A stretch of 64,000 nucleotides of DNA from CBDFMG01 sp965221205 [NCBI: bacterium] (lineage in GTDB: Bacteria > SM23-31): positions 1,054,001 through 1,118,000 of the forward strand of contig OZ244870.1 in assembly GCA_965221205.1 (NCBI GenBank). Reading direction: 5' to 3'. Below, one piece after another: positions 7,902 through 17,661 of this stretch. The notes under the pieces are model-generated. The model saw only the letters and a list, made by a program, of their open reading frames with translations, made no database searches and was not told the origin of the DNA. A program made the position numbers and the translations under genes. The stretch's first letter is position 1, and each line of letters opens with the position of its first letter.

Positions 7902-8036
7902 ATGCCAGGCTGTGTCCTTGAGCAGCTTCCGTTCGACCACCAGCTCTATATTCTTTACTCATCCGGTATAAAAGGGACTCCTAAATGTATCGTTCATAAT
8001 GCCGGCGGAACACTCCTTCAACATTTTAAAAAAGTC
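7902..8036 (+). pseudogene. Short fragment of acetoacetyl-CoA synthetase
   Basis: About 40 codons read [17 protein letters not shown], then [18 protein letters not shown]. This is the adenylate-forming (AMP-binding) core of acetoacetyl-CoA synthetase, whose normal motif is YSSGTTG-PKCIVHGAGG. The TTG of the motif has become IK. Flanking sequence does not continue the enzyme in any frame, so only a relic remains. It lies between an antisense RHH gene and an antisense cytochrome relic. Confidence 0.7.
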
Positions 8037-8057
8037 GCTCTCTATACAATTATTGTA

Positions 8058-8736
8058 TTATTCACCCTCTTCATATACCGGTGGAGGTGTGAAAAACAGG
8101 TGGCACTGGAAGCAGTCTTTCTTATCCTCGTCTTCCACATCGGTCAATGTTTTATTAAAGCGAGGATTAAACTGACCGTTATGGCAGACACCGCAGTCAT
8201 TAAACATAAAAGGCCAATTGGTTTTATATTTGCCGACAAATTCGGGATCACCGTGTGTGATTCCGCGATGGTATTCAACACATTCGATTTTTTCGCGCTC
8301 GACATGGGTCCGATGTGCCATGATGAGTCCTTGTCCCTTAAGAGTATTATCAGGTAGATCGTACCAGCCCATTTCATTAAAATAAAGAATGGAGTTGTGG
8401 CAGCCCATACAGTTTTCCGTAGAAATCGGAAGCGGTTCCTCGTGGGGACTCAGTTCGTTACCTCGGATAATTGCCACCATAAAGGTCGTGTACTCCCATA
8501 ACCTGCGTCTTGAGTGCGCCTTTGATTCCCGGTTCGATATGACCAGTCTACACAGTTGATGTTTTGATGGGTTCCTTTTGCCCAGGTTACTTTCTGATCA
8601 ACATGGCATGAACTGCAGACCATATTTGTTTTAAAAAATATTTTTTTGCAGGAATTTTCATGGTCTTGCTGCACCTGTATATAATTGGGGGAAAGCAGGA
8701 TCAGTACCTTCTCCCAATTAAAGAGTGTTTTGAGTC
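8058..8736 (-). pseudogene. Broken NapC/NrfH-type multihaem cytochrome c
   Basis: Membrane-anchored quinol-oxidising cytochromes of this family pass electrons to periplasmic reductases. The first frame gives a hydrophobic start (LILLSPNYI) and haem motif CSSCH. A one-base insertion near 8535 (GACTGGTCAT for expected GACTGTCAT) breaks the second CVDCH. The next frame continues with CMGCH, CVEYH (a CxxCH whose second Cys is lost), CGVCH and CFQCH. No start codon precedes the membrane helix; an in-frame TGA does. It follows the redoxin relic in the same direction and was probably its operon partner. Confidence 0.75.
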
Positions 8737-8769
8737 GACCGACTCAAGCAAAATACCTGAATTGCCGTT

Positions 8770-9389
8770 TTATTGAGCGTCGATCAATTCATCGAGTTTC
8801 TTCTCGAGACCAATCGGACCGGACCATGGCTGAAAGAGTGCCGCTTTTCCTTCTCTGTCGATGAGGAGCATGCTGTTCGGAGCACCGCCTCCCAGCGTAT
8901 TCTGGAAGGTTGTCCTTTGCAAAACCGTCAATGATAATCGGGCGTTTCAGGCCGTGATCCTCAACAAGAATCTTGGCATAATTGACCCGGTCATCGACTG
9001 TTTTGGTCTGTTTCCGGTCTGAAAAGTCGTAACTCCGCATCTTCTCTCCGGTATGAGGCTCCTGTGTGTAAACTGTATAGAACTCGACATCTTTATCCTT
9101 GTATTTTTCGTACAGAGCATCCATATCAGGTATTTTCCCTAAGTAGAGCGGTTAAGTACAGGCTCCCATCTCGAGAACGAGGATTTTTCCCCGTTTGTCT
9201 GAAAGCTTGAAACTATCACCCTCATACGTTATGCACTCAAAATCTCCGATAACAGAACCGTTATCAGGCCCTTTCCAGAAACTCCAGTCGGCTTGCATCC
9301 GCTGTCTCATATTTTTGCGCTGACCCAATATCAAAGACGGTCATAGTCCATACTGCACACAAGAAGCTGATAATGAGTAGTTTTCTTAT
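8770..9389 (-). pseudogene. Broken exported redoxin/deiodinase-like thioredoxin-fold protein
   Basis: A signal peptide (RKLLIISFLCAVW...GSAQ) follows AGGAGG with good spacing, but the start codon is ATA (9389-9387) instead of ATG. A frameshift follows it. The thioredoxin-fold part reads VIGDFECITYEGDSFKLSD, then LVLEMGACT, and the next codon is TAA (9154-9152), where the redox-active Cys or Sec is expected (family pattern CTCPPF or CTUPPF). The frame continues PDMDALYEKY and VEFYTVYTQEPH, and shifts again near 8910 before NSMLLIDREGK. Clearly inactive. Confidence 0.75.
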
Positions 9390-9688
9390 ATCTGACCTCC
9401 TGATTACAGATTGGTGGATTGTTACTAATGAATAAAAATAAAATTTATTGTAATAGTTACAAACATTTTTCTTATACAATAGTATCCCAAAAAATATTTT
9501 TTTGATGAAAACAGTAATCTGGTTGTATTACATTTTTGCACGACGTGCAATTTGCACTTATATATTTATACGAATTAATTTATTCAATATCTGTAAAATA
9601 TATATTTTGATTGCTAATTATTTCTTCATTATAATAATGCATTCCAACCATCCCATAAGTACACAATTCTCACATATAAGAATCGAAA
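9390..9688. other. Intergenic stretch, no gene seen
   Basis: AT-rich spacer between the divergent redoxin relic and the TPR gene. No convincing promoter, RNA or small gene was found. Confidence 0.5.
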
Positions 9689-11479
9689 ATGAAAATGTAC
9701 CTATCGCATAACTACTCGAACAGCATCAAGTCTGAAGAGCGGTTGTCTTTAAAGTACACAGTTTTTGTACAGTCTTTAAGCATTGCAATGATACTCGCAT
9801 TGTTCCTGTCTCTGATTATATCCGATGTTCAAGCATATGCTCCATTTGAAAAAAAGAACCAAATACAGTCTGTGATCGGAAAATTAGCGGTTCTGCCGCT
9901 TGAAAACCGGGGGATGCAGTCCGACGACTATTTAGCAACCGGTATGACAAATGAATTAATCGACCTGTTGTCATATGTAGGCAGTCTGCAGGTTATCGGC
10001 AGAACAAGCTCATCCCATTTTCAAGGGCAAACCAGATCGTTGGCCGATGCAAAATCAAAACTCGATGCGGACTATCTTGTTCTTGGAAGCGTGAAGCGCG
10101 CTTTGGGTGGTTCCATAGCGGTCGAGTGGCAGCTAATAGAAACAGCCAGAGGTGTTCCGCTTGTAACCACACGGTTTACTGAAGACACGGAAGAGGTATT
10201 TATACTTCTGGCCAGAATTGTTGAAAGAGTTGCAGAAGAGTTATCAATTGAATTGTCTAACGCAGAACAGAGGGCTATAAGGGAAAACCCAACCCAAAGC
10301 AGCAGAGCATTTGATTTGTATCTGAAAGGGATGCATGCACTTGTTACGGGAGAGAGCGAACGAGCAATCGGAACTGCTCTCTGGAATTTCAAAACTGCGT
10401 CTGAACTCGATCCCAATTTTGTAAAAATGCAGGGCACCTTATCTGTATTGATAGCACAGGAGTACTACAACGGTGATGGATGGTTCGATGCATTTCTCGA
10501 ATCGGAGGAAGCATTAAGACGAGCTATGGAGAGTGCACCTTCGCATATTTCCACACAAATTGCAAAAGGGTATAATTACTATTACGGCTATAGCAATTTC
10601 GATGATGCAATTGACCTGTTTTATGAGGCACTGGCAGTCAAACCGAGTAATCCTGAACTCCTAATCGATGTCGGTGACATTTTCCGGCGACAGGGTAAAT
10701 GGGATGAGGCGCTGCAATCCTATCACTTGGCAAAAATACTTGATCCGCTCAATGACAGGCTCCTCGGTTTGGGGCTCGGCCAGACGGCGCTTCTCATGCG
10801 CAGATATCAAGACGCAGAGCAGTATTATTCCAGAGCTATCGAACTTGCGCCTGAGAATCCTGAATATTACCGACAAAAGGCTCGACTCTATCTGAACTGG
10901 GAAGGATCGACAGAAAAAGCCCGCAATGTTGTAAACGATGCACTTCAGCACATGGAGCAAGATGAACTTGCCTTTATCGCTGCGAAAATTGAAATGATCG
11001 AAAAAAAATACAGAAGAGCACTGCAATTACTTGAGACGATGGAAGGATCATCCGGGTATTTTCTCGACAGTGCGCTGATATATAGCTTGATGGGTGAAAT
11101 AGAACGGGCGGAAGAATTGTATGATGCTGCACGGATCGGTCTCTTGCCTATGCTTCAGACTTTCCCGGCCGAACCTGATTATCATGCACTGATCGGCATT
11201 ACTTACGCAGGTATGGGACTCACCGACAAAGCGCGCGGCGAAGCAAACCTGGCGTATGAACTCCTTTCGATAGACGATGATGCCTACAAAGGAGCGGTAA
11301 ATCTTGAGAATTGTGCGGTCATTTATACAATTGCGGGGGATCATGATTCAGCGCTTGATTTATTGGAAGAACTCCTCGCAATCCCGTCATGGATTTCGGT
11401 TCAGCTCTTGCAAACCGATCCACTCTGGGCACCGCTGAGAGATAATGTTCGCTTCAAAACACTTATAGCTCAAAATTAG
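9689..11479 (+). CDS. Exported/membrane TPR protein with FlgO/TolB-like N-terminal domain
   Basis: 596 aa. Residues about 25-50 are hydrophobic (a signal anchor or late signal peptide). Residues about 65-185 match the FlgO/TolB-like fold that precedes TPRs in CadC- and adenylate-cyclase-associated proteins (KLAVLPLENRG, LIDLLSYVGSLQVIGRTS). Residues about 200-590 contain at least eight TPR-like helical pairs (LAVKPSNPELLIDVGDIF, AIELAPENPEYY). No catalytic domain is fused, so it probably acts as a scaffold in the cell envelope. The start is not firmly fixed: no good Shine-Dalgarno, and another ATG lies at 9695. It stands alone ahead of the amidohydrolase genes. Confidence 0.75.
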   Translation: MKMYLSHNYSNSIKSEERLSLKYTVFVQSLSIAMILALFLSLIISDVQAYAPFEKKNQIQSVIGKLAVLPLENRGMQSDDYLATGMTNELIDLLSYVGSLQVIGRTSSSHFQGQTRSLADAKSKLDADYLVLGSVKRALGGSIAVEWQLIETARGVPLVTTRFTEDTEEVFILLARIVERVAEELSIELSNAEQRAIRENPTQSSRAFDLYLKGMHALVTGESERAIGTALWNFKTASELDPNFVKMQGTLSVLIAQEYYNGDGWFDAFLESEEALRRAMESAPSHISTQIAKGYNYYYGYSNFDDAIDLFYEALAVKPSNPELLIDVGDIFRRQGKWDEALQSYHLAKILDPLNDRLLGLGLGQTALLMRRYQDAEQYYSRAIELAPENPEYYRQKARLYLNWEGSTEKARNVVNDALQHMEQDELAFIAAKIEMIEKKYRRALQLLETMEGSSGYFLDSALIYSLMGEIERAEELYDAARIGLLPMLQTFPAEPDYHALIGITYAGMGLTDKARGEANLAYELLSIDDDAYKGAVNLENCAVIYTIAGDHDSALDLLEELLAIPSWISVQLLQTDPLWAPLRDNVRFKTLIAQN

Positions 11480-11622
11480 GTGAGCTATTATTTAAAATAA
11501 CAATACGTTACAGTGTTGCTGCAAGTTTCTCGGATTATAAGAGATGTGTAATCTCTGGACTGCCATCTCCACATTACATACATAAAAATGTAAATATTCT
11601 CCAATTGAAATAAGGAGGAAAA

Positions 11623-13101
11623 ATGGTTCAAATGAGCAGACACCGTGCACATTCGATCCTCAACGTAATACTCTTAGGTTTGAGCATACTTTTAACCTAC
11701 CTCAACCTTTTTGGGCAGGACCTGTATGAGCAAGTTTCATCAACTGACAAACTGATCATCCAGTATCCAACAGTTTATGCAATAACAAACGCCCGGATTG
11801 TTACCGGGACCGGGCAGACAATCGGAAATGGTTCACTGGTACTCAAAGACGGCCTCATTGAATCCGTCGGGTCATCTATCGATGTTCCTGCCGAAGCGGA
11901 GGTGATCAATGCTGACGGTATGACGGTCTATCCGGGATTTATCGATGTGCATACTGCTCTGGGTTTTCATCCTCCCGAAAAAAGAGGCAGTGAATCAAAT
12001 CGGGAAGGTCAGCAGGAAGAAAATGACGCCTATCAACCGAAATCCGTGGAGTATGACAGAAACCTCAGGCCTGATAAGACTGCACTGGCAGACATCGACT
12101 TTAACGACAGATTTTTAAATGCTGCCCGCGAGTCTGGTATCACAACTGTACTTTCGGTGAACCGTCAGGGCATCTTTCCGGGAAAAGGTTCTGTAATCAC
12201 AACCTTCTCCGATGAACTGATCCAAAGTCTCATAAAGTCTTCATCTTATCAGTTTATTCAGTACTCCGCCGTCCGCGGAGGCTACCCGAATACACCCATG
12301 GGGGTCATAGCATTTCAGCGACAGACTCTCACCGATGCGTCCTACTATGCCGAACTTGTAGATCGGTTCAACCGAAATGGCACGGGAATGCGTAGTCCTG
12401 TATTTGATCCGGTTTTGAGCAGCTTGTTTCCTGTTGTACGAGGTGATGAAACGATCATAATTCCTGTCAACACGGAAAATGAGATCAAAAAAGCGGTTCA
12501 GATTGCACAGAATTTCAATCTGAATGTTATTTTAAGCGGTGTTGTTGAAGGTTATCGGGTTGTCAATTTGCTGAAACAGGCTAATGTTCAGGTCATTGTA
12601 AGTGTGAATTTTCCCGACCCGAAGGACGTAACTGGATATTCGTTCACAATGCCAATAAAACCATTTGAGGTACCGCCGCCACCTGATAAGGAAAAAAAGA
12701 ATGATGATGACCCACCGCTCAAAGATCTCGATGACCGAATAAAAGCACAATTATACGGCAATGCTGCTGCGCTTAATCGAGCTGATATTTCATTTGTTCT
12801 TTCCGCCGGCGGAGCATTTGAAGATTCAACATCGGTTTATGAAAAATTTTTAGCAAATGTCCGGCACGCTATCGACGCAGGTTTGCCGGAAAGTAGTGCT
12901 CTGGCGGCAATGACCATAGGGCCTGCCGAGATGCTCGGCCTTGACAATACACTCGGAACTGTGGAATCAGGCAAAATGGCAAGTCTGGTGATTACCGATG
13001 GTGATTTGTTTGATGAAGATTCGAAAATCCGCTATGTGTTCATCGATGGTAAAATTATTGATTTAAGTCACAACAGTTCGCAATCGGCGGAAAAAAAATA
13101 A
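11623..13101 (+). CDS. Secreted amidohydrolase-like protein, metal site degenerate
   Basis: 492 aa with a signal peptide (residues 1-32) and the TIM-barrel amidohydrolase layout of the imidazolonepropionase-like group: N-terminal beta-sandwich (NARIVTGTGQ), PGFIDVHTA, and C-terminal GTVESGKMASLVITDGD. The first metal motif, normally HxH, is H110-T-A112, and the usual later metal residues are not evident, so activity is doubtful. It is the first of three tightly packed amidohydrolase genes (12-bp gap to the next) and may act as a partner subunit of the second, which keeps its metal ligands. AAGGAGG precedes the ATG. Confidence 0.85.
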   Translation: MVQMSRHRAHSILNVILLGLSILLTYLNLFGQDLYEQVSSTDKLIIQYPTVYAITNARIVTGTGQTIGNGSLVLKDGLIESVGSSIDVPAEAEVINADGMTVYPGFIDVHTALGFHPPEKRGSESNREGQQEENDAYQPKSVEYDRNLRPDKTALADIDFNDRFLNAARESGITTVLSVNRQGIFPGKGSVITTFSDELIQSLIKSSSYQFIQYSAVRGGYPNTPMGVIAFQRQTLTDASYYAELVDRFNRNGTGMRSPVFDPVLSSLFPVVRGDETIIIPVNTENEIKKAVQIAQNFNLNVILSGVVEGYRVVNLLKQANVQVIVSVNFPDPKDVTGYSFTMPIKPFEVPPPPDKEKKNDDDPPLKDLDDRIKAQLYGNAAALNRADISFVLSAGGAFEDSTSVYEKFLANVRHAIDAGLPESSALAAMTIGPAEMLGLDNTLGTVESGKMASLVITDGDLFDEDSKIRYVFIDGKIIDLSHNSSQSAEKK

Positions 13102-13113
13102 CAGGAGTTTCGT

Positions 13114-14460
13114 ATGCTAATGAGAAATCAGTCTATACTATTAATAGCCGCTGTTGTATGCATTCTTTGTACTGGAATAGTTCCTAATGCGTATGGTCAA
13201 GGCGACTTATATATAAACAATGCCACAATTATTACCGGTACCGGAGAAACAATAAACAACGGCTCGATCCTTATCCGTTCCGGTAAAATCGCCCGGATCG
13301 GCACTGGTTTCAGTGTCCCGGCAGGAGTTCGGGTAATTGATGCAGCAGGTCTCTATGCAATGCCGGGAATCATTGACCACCATTCCCATATTGCGGCTAA
13401 CGGGTTGAATGAAGCAACTTCGCAAAATTCTGCTATGGTGGATGCGTCGGATGTCATCCAGCACGATTCTTACAGTATTTATGCCTCTCTGACCGGCGGC
13501 ACGACGACAATCCATGTTCTACATGGAAGCGCAAATAATATCGGCGGCAAAGACGAAGTTCTCAAACTGAAATGGGGACAGCCGTGGGAAGCGATGATTG
13601 TCCCGGATAAGATGGAGGGAGTTAAGTTTGCGCTCGGTGAAAATCCTATCAGGAGAGAGACCCGCTATCCCAACTCACGTATGGGACAGGAATTTCAGAT
13701 CAGAAGTTACCTGATGCAGGGACTCGATTACAAAGCGAAATGGGATATGTACGAAGCAAAACTCGCAGGAGATCGGCCGCCGGCAAACGAGTATGAGCGG
13801 ATAAACGGACCGGTACCGCCCAGAAAAGACCTCCGGCTCGAAACAGTAAAAGGTGTCCTGGAAGGTACAATTCGTGTTCACAGCCACGGCTACAGTAATT
13901 CCGAATTATCGATGCTTCTGCGTTTGCTCAAAGAGTTCGGCATTGCCCCACACAGCCTTGAACATGCGCACGAAGCCTATATGCTCGCAGATGAAATTGC
14001 CGAAGCAGAGACGGTTGTATCGATGTTTATTGATTTCTGGAATTACAAAGTTGAATCTTCCCAGGGGTCGTTTTTTGCGGCATCATTGCTGACCGAACGA
14101 GGTGTAAAGGTAGCATTAAACTCCGACGATGTTGGTTCCGCTGAGCGTGCCCGGCGGTTGAATCTTGAAGCCGCAAAATCGATGCGGTATGGCGATGCAA
14201 TGACGGAAACAGAAGCAATCAAAGCTATCACCTACAATCCCGCATACGGATTAAAACTTCACAACAGGATTGGAACACTCGAAGTCGGCAAGGACGGCGA
14301 TGTCGGATTGTGGGACGGTCATCCACTCTCTGTCTACAGCAAATGTGTCAAAACAATTATTGAAGGGGATGTCTATTTCGACAGAGATACAGCACTAACG
14401 ACCGAGAAGTGGTTGAAGGGGGAAAAACCGGACTGGAAAGCTATGGGAGGTGGCCAATGA
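13114..14460 (+). CDS. Secreted metal-dependent amidohydrolase (active member of the triplet)
   Basis: Zinc-type hydrolase of the amidohydrolase superfamily, exported by an N-terminal signal (residues 1-29). H90 and H92 (DHHSH) form the metal HxH. Further ligands are seen in RVHSHGYS, EHAHEAY and the late LNSDDV Asp. Length 448 aa is usual. Substrates of related secreted enzymes include dipeptides and N-acyl amino acids, but substrate cannot be read from sequence. It lies between two degenerate paralogues, with a 12-bp gap upstream and a 4-bp ATGA overlap downstream, which points to co-translation and perhaps a heteromeric complex. A Shine-Dalgarno (CAGGAG) precedes the ATG. Confidence 0.92.
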   Translation: MLMRNQSILLIAAVVCILCTGIVPNAYGQGDLYINNATIITGTGETINNGSILIRSGKIARIGTGFSVPAGVRVIDAAGLYAMPGIIDHHSHIAANGLNEATSQNSAMVDASDVIQHDSYSIYASLTGGTTTIHVLHGSANNIGGKDEVLKLKWGQPWEAMIVPDKMEGVKFALGENPIRRETRYPNSRMGQEFQIRSYLMQGLDYKAKWDMYEAKLAGDRPPANEYERINGPVPPRKDLRLETVKGVLEGTIRVHSHGYSNSELSMLLRLLKEFGIAPHSLEHAHEAYMLADEIAEAETVVSMFIDFWNYKVESSQGSFFAASLLTERGVKVALNSDDVGSAERARRLNLEAAKSMRYGDAMTETEAIKAITYNPAYGLKLHNRIGTLEVGKDGDVGLWDGHPLSVYSKCVKTIIEGDVYFDRDTALTTEKWLKGEKPDWKAMGGGQ

Positions 14461-15782
14461 AGAAAGGATATCAGGGAATTATCACATTTGCAAGTATGTT
14501 CATGTTAGCCACTGCGGCATTCGGACAATATGCTGTAACAAAGGCAACGATCGTTACGGTGTCGGGAGGTACCATAACGAATGGAACAATCGTGATTGAA
14601 GGAGACCGAATCGCCGTTCTTGGGACAGATATTGTGCTTCCGCAGGGAATCGAAGTTATTGATGCTACAGATTTGTATGTCTATCCCGGAATGATCGGTA
14701 CAAACACCAATCTTGGCCTTACAGAACTGGGTGGTGTGACGCAAACTCAAGACCAAAGAGAAATTGGAACCTTCAATACCTTTATCCGTGCATCGCAGGG
14801 AGTCAATCCACATACAATATTGAAAGGTATTGCCCGCTGGAATGGCGTAACGTCTGCAATTACTGTTCCCCGAACAGAGAAACAGGGAGTCTTTGCAGGA
14901 CATGAAGTGCTTCTGAATTTAGACGGATGGAGTGTTGATGAAATGACGGTACAGGACCCGGTAGCGATGCAGATGACATTTCCGGACTTTAACCGGAATT
15001 CAGGTGGTAATAATGGAGAAGATCTTCCCCGACAGCTGGAAGCCCGCGGCGGCAGAAAGAACAGGCGTAATCGTGCCGAAAAAGTCCTGTCGGACGTTAA
15101 AGAATTGTTCGAAAAAACACGGCGCTATTCCCAGGCTCAGGCCGATTTTGAAGCACGAATACGCTCGTCATATCCGGTTACCGATCTGACGTTGGAAGGT
15201 TTGAAACCGGTTGTGCGGAAAGAAGTTCCGTTAACGATTACCGTGAATGGTGTCGAAAACATCCGTAAAGCGATCACATTTGTAAAGGAGACAGGAATCC
15301 GTGCGGTTTTTGCAGGTGCACAAGACGCCTACAAAATAGCAGAAGAAATCGCCGAAGCTGAAATACCGGTTCTCTATTCAGGTCTGCTCACTAAGGCTGA
15401 TCAATATAATCCCTACGACCTCCATTTGACGGTCCCGTCAGTACTCCATAAAGCCGGAGTCACAATTGCAATGTCGATAGCAAATGCATCTGATTTACAG
15501 AATCTCCCGTTTATGGCAGGAATGGCAGCCGCATACGGACTGCCGAAAGATGTTGCTTTGAAAACAGTGACGCTTTATCCTGCTGAAATATACGGAGTGG
15601 ATGATAAGCTTGGCAGCATCGAGGTGGGAAAAATGGCAAACATAGTTATTGCAGATGGTGACCTGCTCGAGCCACGCACAAAGGTCATTCATGAATTTAT
15701 CCGTGGTCAGAAAGTCGACCTGTCAGATAATTACCAGTTTCAGCTCTACGAAAAACACCGAAAACGCCCGGCTAAACATTGA
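14457..15782 (+). CDS. Secreted amidohydrolase-like protein lacking the HxH metal motif
   Basis: 441 aa from the ATG that overlaps the previous stop (ATGA). This start gives a clean signal peptide ending AAFGQ, whereas an upstream start would read through the previous gene. The fold markers are kept (KATIVTVSGGTITNG, IGSIEVGK-like end), but the site PGxxDxHxH is PGMIGTNTN with N83 and N85 in place of both His, so it cannot bind metal in the usual way. Probably a non-catalytic partner of the 13114-14460 enzyme. The gene is intact, under no sign of decay, so the altered site may be functional. Confidence 0.85.
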   Translation: MKKGYQGIITFASMFMLATAAFGQYAVTKATIVTVSGGTITNGTIVIEGDRIAVLGTDIVLPQGIEVIDATDLYVYPGMIGTNTNLGLTELGGVTQTQDQREIGTFNTFIRASQGVNPHTILKGIARWNGVTSAITVPRTEKQGVFAGHEVLLNLDGWSVDEMTVQDPVAMQMTFPDFNRNSGGNNGEDLPRQLEARGGRKNRRNRAEKVLSDVKELFEKTRRYSQAQADFEARIRSSYPVTDLTLEGLKPVVRKEVPLTITVNGVENIRKAITFVKETGIRAVFAGAQDAYKIAEEIAEAEIPVLYSGLLTKADQYNPYDLHLTVPSVLHKAGVTIAMSIANASDLQNLPFMAGMAAAYGLPKDVALKTVTLYPAEIYGVDDKLGSIEVGKMANIVIADGDLLEPRTKVIHEFIRGQKVDLSDNYQFQLYEKHRKRPAKH

Positions 15783-16519
15783 AACTTATTTATTACATAG
15801 TACGACAACAAATAATCGATGATACCAGAATTAAATTCCTTGTGGGGCAAAGATAAATTTTATAAATTTGAATATTGTGTAGAATCTATTGAGTAACTTA
15901 TTGGCAAGCTACATATCAATTATGACAAGGAATACTTTATGACGAACGAGCTCACTTTTAGACTTCGTTGTCTCTGGGCAGTTTGCGCACTAAAATGGTG
16001 GTGACATTTAATTTTTCCTAAAAGCATCACAATTTCTGATATACCATGGAAACCATTGGAAGGCTATTCCAAATTCTAAGCGAAAAAATAGTAAATTCCC
16101 TTTTAACGGTAGTTACCCTCATAAAATGATCCACTGATTAACGTTATACAATATTGACCATAGTTGCCGGGAGTATGTACATTAAATTTGGCATCACAGA
16201 ATAGCAACAATATCTTAATACATTTAAATCATATCTATTTTTCTCAAAGAACCTCAGAGTTTTCATACTACAAAGAGAGATCAATAAATTGAATATCGTT
16301 TTTTCAATTTTACATAGAACAATTGGGAGGATATATCATATAAATCATCTCTTTTTTCGCAGTCAAGACCCCGTTCATAGGCAGTTTCCGAATCATACGT
16401 ATAAAGCGATTTGAAATGATACCTGTTACTCCGTATCCGAAATAGTATCTTAATTCTTTTTTTGTCTGCTTCGCTCTTCAGAAACCGGATCGATTATCCC
16501 ATGCTTTTCACAAAAAATA
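15783..16519. other. Long intergenic stretch, no gene seen
   Basis: No frame with coding character, RNA gene or convincing promoter was found between the amidohydrolase operon and the remnants that follow. Confidence 0.5.
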
Positions 16520-16785
16520 GAAAATGAGAGTACTGCTGCAAGAACGAGACTCCTCCCGATACTGCCAATTTTTTTAAAGTAACCTATGGACTGTTTCAAA
16601 AGGTCCTGAGCGAAGAAGACCGTGACCGCCTCAAGCAGGACCAGGTTCCCAATCGTCATGCCGCCATACACGGCTTGGTGGTCTATTCCTCACCGCAGAA
16701 CAGTTTGAATGCGATTTTCATAGCCGATTACATTTTTCGGATTGTTACTCCCGCCATGTTCCCTCCATCACCTCGGCAATGATGC
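16520..16785 (+). pseudogene. Fragment of an unrecognised conserved protein
   Basis: From about 16520 the plus strand reads GLFQKVLSEEDRDRLKQDQ, then PNRHAAIHGLVVYSS and NSLNAIFIADYIFRIV before TGA at 16785. The pattern (RHxxxHGLV...SxQNSLNAI) looks like a real C-terminal domain, but the frame is closed upstream by stops and no start exists. The opposite strand has an open 73-codon frame that looks less protein-like. Family not recognised; it resembles the RH-rich tail of some abortive-infection-type proteins only superficially. Confidence 0.4.
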
Positions 16786-17661
16786 TCCCGCACCGATCAG
16801 CATTGCATAAAGATATCGCCAATCGAATCTCTCCTGCAATACCGATTTGCAACTCCTGAACCCTTGAAAGCCTGTCCGGGGCTGGAGGGTTGCGTAACCG
16901 CTCCTTTGTGCAACCCCTCCCCGGACGGGAAGCAAAACTGAGGTAATCTGTAAGGCCATGAAGAATCCGGGATGTTATCACCACTTGCGCGTGGACTGGG
17001 TAGGAAAGTCGTCCACCCAGTCGATCGCGCTGTGCGGCGTCGAGGGTGAAGACATCGGGGCAGGACAGGCACTCTGCCCCGACTGCTGTGGGTTGGGACC
17101 GGAGAGCCTACGCGAGTTATTTGACAAGCTCCGGGTGACAGCCCTTCCGCGGTAAAAGCGAAGATGGAGGTGCTTCGAAGTCTGGGGGTGCAGGTGGATA
17201 TGCAGGATCGGTCGCAATTCAACTAAAAGAGTGTCTCTACGGCCCTAGGAGGCCCTGCTTACCTCCTAAAAGCCCCTCTTTTTCTGTGTTTCCGATTTCT
17301 CTGGTTTCTACTTCCTGTTCTTCCACAGAAGTAGTCGAGGTTTTGCGCGAGTTGAAGAAGATTAAGCTGGCCTGGCCGAAGCTGAACTACGCGACGGCTT
17401 CGGGCGTCTTGATTCTGCATCCCTTGACACCGATCATCGCGCCGTTAGATCAAGGCCAGCTAGGCCGGCGGCCGCTCATCTCCCCGTTTTCAACGCAGGG
17501 ATCGCCCCTGACGCCTCCGTACCCGATTCATCTTTAGATGATTTCGGCCGGCATCGTCACGAAATTCTTCTCGGTATATCGGGATACAGGGCATGGACCT
17601 ATGTCGTTGCGATCGAACCACATCGCGTTCTGCAACCATACTGTCGTCGACCGCTCGGCTT
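16786..17661. other. GC-rich mobile-element-like remnant zone
   Basis: Base composition jumps to GC-rich near 16.8 kb. Open frames on both strands overlap each other and none has a start with ribosome site or a recognisable fold. On the plus strand, codons from about 17329 (EVVEVLRELKKIKLAWPKL) resemble the C-terminal tail of some transposases, but this is weak. This marks the left edge of the acquired GC-rich island that holds the defence operon. Confidence 0.35.

Noticed and set aside
9152-9154. Stop at the redox position of the deiodinase-like relic as selenocysteine
   Set aside because: The codon is TAA, not TGA, and the gene has lost its start codon and carries further shifts.
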